NCBI RefSeq assembly: GCF_026339995.1
Contig: NZ_JAPEPT010000002.1
Coordinates: forward strand, 997,501-1,061,500
DNA length: 64,000 bases
DNA from: Streptomyces sp. NBC_01481
Lineage (GTDB): Bacteria; Actinomycetota; Actinomycetes; Streptomycetales; Streptomycetaceae
Direction: 5' to 3'
Below, piece by piece: positions 56,006 to 64,000 of the stretch; positions within the stretch are counted from its first letter, which is position 1, and each line of letters begins with the position of its first letter. The notes beneath the pieces are model-generated. The model was given only the letters and a program-made list of their open reading frames with translations, made no database searches and was not told where the DNA came from. A program made the translations under genes and the position numbers.

Positions 56006-57124
56006 ATGGCAGGCCGTACGGCGTCAGAGGTTCACCGGCAAGCCGCCGAGCTGAGCGGTGGCGCCCGGGGAATCGTGGGGCCGCTCAAGGGCTATCACCA
56101 CGAGACGTATGCCTTGCCGCTGCCCGAGGAGAACCTCCTGAGTGCCCGCTACGCACGCGGCAAGTTCCGCGCGCCGCGTCCCGGGGTGCTCTGGTTCGAC
56201 CGGCGGTGTTTCACCTCCGAGGACCGTCTGCTGATGGCGCTCCAGGGCCGGATCGACCGGATTCCGGAGATCGTGGAGGTCGCGGAGAACGTCTTTCTGC
56301 AGGGTTTCATCGAGGGCAGGACCCTCGGCCGCTGGCAGCTGCCGGGCCGCTCTCTCTCCGCCGGCCACGTCCTTCAACTGCGCCGGCTCTTCCGGGAACT
56401 GGTCACCATCAAGGTCGACGAGCTCAAGGACGTGCCGCGTACCTGCGAGACCCACGGGCAGCGGCCGGCGTGCGACGACGACTCGACCGCGTTCCTGAGC
56501 CGGCTGATCGACTTCACCGGGCAACGGGTCTACGACGACAACGCCGAGCAGTACGGCACGCTCTTCGAGGAACTCGGCGTACACAGAGAGGCGCTGGCGG
56601 GCCTCGGAGATTCGGCCACGCTGCTCACGAGCCGCCCCTTCACCCTGATTCACGGAGATCTCCACCGCCACAACTTCATTGTCGACACGATCGGCGACCT
56701 GTGGACCATCGACTGGGAGCTCGCCATGATCGGCGACCCGCTCTACGAGCTGGCCACTCATCTCCATCTCATGCGCTACTCGCCGCGCGAGGAGGCTCGT
56801 ATCGCCGAGCTGTGGGCGCAGGAGGTGGAGGCCGCGCGCCCGGGGAGCTCGGCAGCGTGGCAGCGGGACCTGCCACGCCTGCTCGCCTACAAGCGGACCC
56901 AGTCCGTCTTCACCGATGTCATCCGCACGGCCGAGGCCTTGGGTCCGCGCAGGGATCCGAACTGGCGGGCCCTGCCGCGCGCGGCGTGGAAGATCCGCCG
57001 GGCTCTGGCGGTGGCGAGGGACCCGCTGGAGCTGAAGAGCGTGCCGACGCTCCGCCAGGTGGTGTCCGCGTATACGAGCTGGTTCCGGTTGCCCGCGGAT
57101 CGGTTCGCGCCTCCACGAGCTTAG
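56006..57124 (+). CDS. Aminoglycoside/choline kinase-fold phosphotransferase
   Basis: A 372-aa APH-fold kinase: the catalytic loop LIHGDLHRHNFIVD and the metal motif IDWELAMIGDP are both intact, N-lobe Lys region weak. Typical size for small-molecule kinases. It may phosphorylate the same metabolite that the neighbouring HAD phosphatase dephosphorylates (inference from position). The ATG lies in a short AT-poorer leader. Confidence 0.9.
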   Translation: MAGRTASEVHRQAAELSGGARGIVGPLKGYHHETYALPLPEENLLSARYARGKFRAPRPGVLWFDRRCFTSEDRLLMALQGRIDRIPEIVEVAENVFLQGFIEGRTLGRWQLPGRSLSAGHVLQLRRLFRELVTIKVDELKDVPRTCETHGQRPACDDDSTAFLSRLIDFTGQRVYDDNAEQYGTLFEELGVHREALAGLGDSATLLTSRPFTLIHGDLHRHNFIVDTIGDLWTIDWELAMIGDPLYELATHLHLMRYSPREEARIAELWAQEVEAARPGSSAAWQRDLPRLLAYKRTQSVFTDVIRTAEALGPRRDPNWRALPRAAWKIRRALAVARDPLELKSVPTLRQVVSAYTSWFRLPADRFAPPRA

Positions 57125-57235
57125 AAACCTGCTGGCGCGAACGGCTGCGGGGCAGGCAAGTTGGCCGCAACGCGCTCACGCCGTACGGACTCCGAAGGTC
57201 ACCAGCGATCGCGTGAGCGCCGCCGGCACGGCCCC

Positions 57236-58207
57236 TCACGTCGTCAGCAGCACCTTCCCCCGCAGCCCCCGCCCCTCGATCGCCTCATGCGCCTGAGCTG
57301 CCCGCGTCAGCGGGAACGTGCCGCCGATCACCGGTCGCAGGCGGCCCGATGCCGCCTCCCCGAGCGCCTTCGCCGCCAGCCGTACGTACGCCTCGTCCGT
57401 CAGCTGTACGTCGGCGATGCCGAGCAGTTTGATTCCCCGGCGTTCCGCCTCCGCCGCGTCCACGGGGGCGAAGCTGCCTGTCGGCGCCCCGTGCGCCGAG
57501 AAGCGGCCGCCGTCCGCCGTCAGCGGGAAGGCCGCCAGGCCGAGGGCGCCGCCGACGCCGTCGAGGACTACGTGCGCGCCGGCCGGACCCAGCGCCGTGC
57601 GGGCCTGTGCGAGCCACTCGGGGTCCGTCGCGTCGACGACCGCGTCCGCGCCCAACTCCCGTACCAGGGACGTCTTCCGCTCTCCCCGGGCCACGCCGAC
57701 GACCATCGCCCCGGCGGTCTTCGCCAACTGGACCAGCAGCGTGCCCATGCCGCCCGACGCTCCCAGGATCAGCACCCGTTCGCCCGCGCCGAGGCCGGTC
57801 GACTCCATGAGTGCGGCCGCGGTGACGCCGTCATGAACCAGGGCGGCCGCCTCCTGCAGACCAAGGCCGTCGGGTACGGCGACGAGCTTGGCCGCGGAGG
57901 CCGCCGCCTGCTCGGCGTAACCGCCGCTGAAGCCGAGCGACGTGATCACCCGGCGGCCGAGCCACCCACTGTCCACCCCCTCGCCGACCGCGCGCACCGT
58001 ACCGGCGATGCCGCCGCCGGGCACGTACGGCGGCCGGACCGGGAAGTGCTCGCCGAAGCTGCCGGACCGGACCTGTGTCTCCACGAAGATCGTGTCCACG
58101 GCGGAAACCGCCACGACCACCTCGCCCGGGCCCGCCACCGGATCGGGTACCTCTGTGGTGGCCAGTACCTCCGGGCCGCCGAATTCCTTCACCAGTGCCA
58201 CGCGCAT
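57236..58207 (-). CDS. Zinc-independent quinone oxidoreductase (MDR family)
   Basis: A 323-aa medium-chain reductase like QorA. The Rossmann motif is ILGASGGMGTLLVQLA, with VHDGVTAAAL before it, and no structural-zinc Cys cluster. NADPH-dependent reduction of quinones or alkenals is the usual activity. ATG at 58207 after GGGGAGC. It begins a stretch of accessory genes. Confidence 0.92.
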   Translation of the reverse strand: MRVALVKEFGGPEVLATTEVPDPVAGPGEVVVAVSAVDTIFVETQVRSGSFGEHFPVRPPYVPGGGIAGTVRAVGEGVDSGWLGRRVITSLGFSGGYAEQAAASAAKLVAVPDGLGLQEAAALVHDGVTAAALMESTGLGAGERVLILGASGGMGTLLVQLAKTAGAMVVGVARGERKTSLVRELGADAVVDATDPEWLAQARTALGPAGAHVVLDGVGGALGLAAFPLTADGGRFSAHGAPTGSFAPVDAAEAERRGIKLLGIADVQLTDEAYVRLAAKALGEAASGRLRPVIGGTFPLTRAAQAHEAIEGRGLRGKVLLTT

Positions 58208-58365
58208 GATGTTTGCTCCCCAAGTCGACAACTGTCTGGAAGTCTGAAACCTCATGCGCGGTTGAGGTCAACCCCGAGTCCGGTGGCCGGCTGCGTACGC
58301 TCGGGCGGTGTCGCGGCTCGATGTCCTGCACCGACGCAACTGGGCAACTGGGCAACTGGCGGCGA

Positions 58366-58872
58366 TCAGGCCCCGACGGTCCCGTCGATGCCTTCGCGCA
58401 GGAAGTCGGCGTGGCCGTTGTGGCGGGCGTATTCGTGGATCAGATGCAGCATCACCAGCCGCAGCGACACGTTCTCGCCCCATCTGGCCTGGTAGCCGGT
58501 CACCTCCAGCGAATCAGCCCGCGCCTCGATCCGGCGTGCGTGCTCGACCTCCGACTGCCAGGCGTCGAACGCCTCCGAGCGGGTGGACGCGCTCGCGTCG
58601 TACGCCGCCTGGTAGTCGTCCTCGTCCGACCAGACGAGCGGTATGTCCTCACCGTTGATCACCCGGCGGAACCAGGCGCGCTCCACCTCGGCCATGTGCC
58701 GCACCAGCCCGAGCAGCGAGAGCGTCGACGGCGGCATCGACTGCTTGCGCAGCTCCTCGTCGGTGAGGCCCTCGCACTTCATGGCGAGTGTCGCGCGGTG
58801 GAAGTCCAGAAAGGCCCGGAGCGTCTCGCGCTCGCCTCCCGTGAGGGGCGGGCCGATTCGTTCGACGGTCAC
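58366..58872 (-). CDS. DinB-family (DUF664) protein
   Basis: A 168-aa DinB-like four-helix protein with the metal-site histidines in LVRHMAEVERAWF and MLHLIHEYARHNGHADF. DUF664 members in actinobacteria include mycothiol-dependent transferases. GTG start after AAGGGAA. Divergent from the epimerase gene. Confidence 0.9.
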   Translation of the reverse strand: MTVERIGPPLTGGERETLRAFLDFHRATLAMKCEGLTDEELRKQSMPPSTLSLLGLVRHMAEVERAWFRRVINGEDIPLVWSDEDDYQAAYDASASTRSEAFDAWQSEVEHARRIEARADSLEVTGYQARWGENVSLRLVMLHLIHEYARHNGHADFLREGIDGTVGA

Positions 58873-58985
58873 TGCGGATTCCCTTCGACGGCGCGGGGGT
58901 GCTTCGTTGCCTCGCATGTCACAGACGGCGGGGCTGTCTCGTCCCAGTCTCAGAGACATTCTCCGGAATCAGGAAGGTGATGGTC

Positions 58986-59915
58986 ATGCGGGTGTTCGTG
59001 GCAGGCGGAACCGGGGTCATGGGGCGGCGGCTGGTGCCGCAACTCGTGGCCCGGGGCTACCAGGTGACGGCTACGACGACGAGCGCGGCCAAGCTGGGCT
59101 TGCTGGAGCAGATGGGCGCGGATGGCGTCGTGATGGACGGGCTGGATGCGGTGTCGGTCGCTGAAGCCGTGGCGGCTGCCCGGCCGGACACGATCGTGAA
59201 CCAGATGACCGCAATTTCCGCGGAGCACGCCGGCAAGCCCGATATGAGGCACTTCGACCGGTTCTTCGCCACCACCAATCGGCTGCGCTCCGAGGGGACG
59301 GACCACCTGCTGGCCGCGGCCGAGGCGACCGGCGTCCCCCATGTCGTCGCGCAGAGCGCCGGCATCTGGAACGGCATCCGCGAGGGTGGATGGGTGAAGA
59401 CCGAGGAGGACCCGCTGCCCCAGGAGACGGGGAAGTTCCGCACGGCGGCGGAAGCGATCGTGCACCTCGAGGACGCGGTCGTCAGGGCCGGTGGCGCGGT
59501 CCTGCGCTACGGCGGGTTCTACGGGCCGGGCGCCACCGACGACATGGTCACGTTCGTGCGCAAGCGGCAGTTCCCGCTCGTTGGGGGCGGCACCGGCTAC
59601 ACCTCGTGGGTGCATCTCGACGACGCGGCGAGCGCCACCGTGCTGGCTGTGGAGCAGAAGGCGAAGGGTGTGTTCTGCATTGTCGACGACGAACCGGCCC
59701 CGGCCGGCGAGTGGCTGCCTTATCTGGCCGAGTGCGCGGGGGCGAAGCGGCCGATGCGGGTCCCCAAGTGGCTGGCCCGGCTGCTGGCCGGCGAATTGGT
59801 GGTGACGATGATGACCGAGGGGCGCGGCTTCTCCAACGCCAAGGCCAAGCGGGAGCTCGGCTGGGAGCTGCGCTATCCGTCGTGGCGGCAGGGTTTCCGG
59901 GAGAGCCTCGGGTGA
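58986..59915 (+). CDS. NAD-dependent epimerase/reductase (extended SDR)
   Basis: A 309-aa NAD(P)-binding protein with the N-terminal GGTGVMGRRLVPQL loop and the motifs of extended SDRs (HVVAQSAG, YGGFYGPGATDDM). The ATG at 58986, rather than two codons earlier, gives a better distance to the AGGAAGG site. Substrate unknown. Confidence 0.9.
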   Translation: MRVFVAGGTGVMGRRLVPQLVARGYQVTATTTSAAKLGLLEQMGADGVVMDGLDAVSVAEAVAAARPDTIVNQMTAISAEHAGKPDMRHFDRFFATTNRLRSEGTDHLLAAAEATGVPHVVAQSAGIWNGIREGGWVKTEEDPLPQETGKFRTAAEAIVHLEDAVVRAGGAVLRYGGFYGPGATDDMVTFVRKRQFPLVGGGTGYTSWVHLDDAASATVLAVEQKAKGVFCIVDDEPAPAGEWLPYLAECAGAKRPMRVPKWLARLLAGELVVTMMTEGRGFSNAKAKRELGWELRYPSWRQGFRESLG

Positions 59916-59969
59916 CCCGGCCCGAGGAGTTCCAGGAGCCGCGGCCGCTGCTGTTCCGGACCGCCAGGT

Positions 59970-60989
59970 TCATGGGGGCGGTGGCGGCGTGGCGGGTGCG
60001 TCCCTTGCCGCGTCGGCGTAGCGGCGGGCCAGGTGCGCGAAGGCGTCCTTGAGTTCGGCCGGGCCGACGACCTCGATGGCGGTGTCGAACCTGCCGATGG
60101 TGGCGGCCAGGCCGGGCCATGACCACGAGCCCAGAACGAGCCGGCAGCGGTCCGGGCCGAGTTCCTCGACCACTCCGTCCTGGGTGTGGCGGGACACGAC
60201 TGCGGCGGGCAGGTCGAGGATCACCTCGCCGCGGCAGGGCCATTCGCCCGAGCGGTCGGAGCCCTGGAACCTGCCGGCGACGAAGGCGGCCACCTCACCT
60301 CCGGGCAGCTCGCGCGGGGTGAAGCGGGGGCCCGTAGGCGTACGCGGGGTGATCCGGTCCGCGCGGAAGGTGCGCCAGTCCTCGCGGTCGAGGTCCCAGG
60401 CGACGAGGTACCAGCGCCCGCCCCAGGTGACGAGGTGGTGGGGCTGGACCCGGCGCGGAGGGGATCCGACGCGGTCGTCGTCGGCGGCTCCCGACGGGGA
60501 TGCGGGGGCGTAGTCGAAGCGCAGCACCTCGCAGGCGTGGACGGCGGCGCTGAGCGTCATGAGCACGCTGCTGTCGACCTGTGGGTTCGGCCGGATCGCA
60601 GGCCGCTCGACGGCGGTGACCTGGAGGGTGTCGATACGGCGGCGCAGCCGGGCAGGCATGACCTGCCGGACGGTGTTCAGCGCGCGTGCCGCGGCTTCCT
60701 CGATGCCGGCACCGGTGGTGGTGGCGATCTGGAGTGCGACGGCGAGGGCGACGGCCTGCTCGTCGTCGAACAGCAACGGGGGCAGTTCCGTGCCGGCGTC
60801 GAGCCGGTAACCGCCGTCGGGGCCCTTGAACGCCACGATGGGATAGCCGAGTTCGCGCAGGCGGTCGACATCGCGGCGCACGGTGCGCGGACTGATGTCC
60901 AGCCGCTCGGCCAGTAGCGCCCCCGGCCAGTCACGGCGCGCCTGGAGCAGCGAGAGCATCGAGAGCAGTCGCGCGGAGGTCTTCGGCAT
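59970..60989 (-). CDS. WYL-domain transcriptional regulator (YafY/DeoR type)
   Basis: A 339-aa regulator with an N-terminal DeoR-like helix-turn-helix (LLAERLDISPRTVRRDVDRL) and a WYL domain (VTWGGRWYLVAWDLDR). WYL regulators often sense nucleic-acid-related or stress ligands. Divergent from the second DinB gene, which it probably controls; convergent with the epimerase. Confidence 0.92.
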   Translation of the reverse strand: MPKTSARLLSMLSLLQARRDWPGALLAERLDISPRTVRRDVDRLRELGYPIVAFKGPDGGYRLDAGTELPPLLFDDEQAVALAVALQIATTTGAGIEEAAARALNTVRQVMPARLRRRIDTLQVTAVERPAIRPNPQVDSSVLMTLSAAVHACEVLRFDYAPASPSGAADDDRVGSPPRRVQPHHLVTWGGRWYLVAWDLDREDWRTFRADRITPRTPTGPRFTPRELPGGEVAAFVAGRFQGSDRSGEWPCRGEVILDLPAAVVSRHTQDGVVEELGPDRCRLVLGSWSWPGLAATIGRFDTAIEVVGPAELKDAFAHLARRYADAARDAPATPPPPP

Positions 60990-61089
60990 GACTCCATCGT
61001 GCCTCGAGAAGCGGCCACAACCTGGCCGCTTCCCCTGCGACTGTCGTTTCGTGCCAGACAACGAGAACGACCGGAAGGGCCCGATCACC

Positions 61090-61668
61090 ATGACCGCCAC
61101 GACCACGCCACCCACAACCGTCGACGCCGAGCGGGCCGACCTGCTCGCACAGCTCGCGACCGCTCGAACCGCCCTGACCACCACCATCCGCGGGCTCGGC
61201 GACGAGCAGGCCGGCGAGCATCCGACGGTCAGCACGCTGTGCCTGGGCGGGCTGATCAAGCATGTCGCGTCCATGGAGGAGGGATGGATGCGCTTCGTGG
61301 TCGATGGCCCGTCAGCCATGCGTTACGACCTGCCCGACGGTGTCACCTGGGCCGATCTCACGGCCGGTACCGCACGCGAGTTCCCGCAGTGGGCGATCGA
61401 CCACCAGAACGAGTTCCGGATCCTGCCCGGCGAGACGCCGGCCGGGATCGTCGCGCGCTACGAGCAGGTCGCCGCCCAGACCGAGGAGATCATCGCCTCC
61501 GTGCCCGACCTGTCGGCGACGCATCCGCTGCCGGAGGCGCCCTGGAACGAGCCGGGAGCGGTGCGCAGCGTGCGCCGGGTGCTCATGCACGTCATCGCCG
61601 AGACCGCCCAGCACGCCGGGCACGCGGACATTCTGCGCGAGACGCTCGACGGCCAGAAGTCGACCTGA
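61090..61668 (+). CDS. DinB-like metal-dependent protein (TIGR03086-like)
   Basis: A 192-aa helical protein with CLGGLIKHVASMEEGWM and VLMHVIAETAQHAGHADILRE, the His positions of the DinB/mycothiol-dependent superfamily. ATG after GGAAGGG. It is next to the WYL regulator (101 bases between starts). Confidence 0.9.
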   Translation: MTATTTPPTTVDAERADLLAQLATARTALTTTIRGLGDEQAGEHPTVSTLCLGGLIKHVASMEEGWMRFVVDGPSAMRYDLPDGVTWADLTAGTAREFPQWAIDHQNEFRILPGETPAGIVARYEQVAAQTEEIIASVPDLSATHPLPEAPWNEPGAVRSVRRVLMHVIAETAQHAGHADILRETLDGQKST

Positions 61669-61709
61669 GCGGTGCCGGGGCCGTCTCACGGTGCCCCTGA
61701 GGGTCTCGG

Positions 61710-64000
<2,291 letters not shown>

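Overview
The window is chromosomal DNA of very high GC content from a Streptomyces-like actinomycete. The evidence is the rRNA sequence, frequent GTG/TTG starts, and gene order. From memory, the order matches the S. coelicolor SCO4125-SCO4190 neighbourhood: rRNA, cmd cluster, tgdA, csoR, pit, pst, ppk, mshD, glnR, cysA, nur, rsiG. Symbols taken from that comparison were not checked by alignment.

Layout. 1-2.5 kb: 3' part of a 23S rRNA gene, a 5S gene and their terminator. 2.6-10.6 kb: a GNAT acetyltransferase, then a six-gene minus-strand operon (cmdF to cmdA) that reads as a chromosomal type IV secretion-like membrane machine without a relaxase. 10.9-14.4 kb: accessory genes, namely an XRE regulator with two DUF397 partners, a divergent HATPase, a VapBC-type toxin-antitoxin pair and a DUF574 methyltransferase. 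14.5-20 kb: a transglycosylase/NlpC-P60 wall hydrolase, a PAP2 phosphatase, a secreted flavoprotein, a lipoprotein and the copper sensor CsoR with a clear operator. 20-34.9 kb: phosphate functions: DUF47/Pit low-affinity uptake, PstSCAB with a PHO box, Nudix, CHAD and polyphosphate kinase, mycothiol synthase MshD, a secreted 5'-nucleotidase and a PI-PLC-like protein.

34.9-41.5 kb: a CssRS-type two-component system beside an HtrA-like protease, a LacI regulator, the nitrogen regulator GlnR, a hydrolase and a MoaD-like protein. 41.5-48.5 kb: two membrane/exported proteins, a sulfur operon (26-aa cysteine-rich leader peptide, thiosulfate sulfurtransferase, DUF1416), DUF3099, DsrE, and three tightly coupled single-pass membrane proteins, the first of which carries a frameshift. 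48.6-53.7 kb: a tiny membrane protein, a nitrobindin-like protein, Nur, YgfZ, D-aminoacyl-tRNA deacylase, the c-di-GMP-responsive anti-sigma factor RsiG with both signature motifs intact, and an Eis-like acetyltransferase. 53.5-57.1 kb: a DevA-like GntR regulator, a HAD phosphatase and a kinase-fold protein, with matching AGTTGG/CCAACT sites in two intergenic regions. 57.2-64 kb: accessory metabolic and stress genes (quinone oxidoreductase, two DinB proteins, NAD-dependent epimerase, WYL regulator) ending in a UvrA paralogue cut by the window edge.

The strongest leads are the secretion-like cmd machine with its degenerate coupling-protein homologue, the GntR operator pairs, the sulfur leader peptide, the RsiG motifs and the frameshifted membrane-protein operon.
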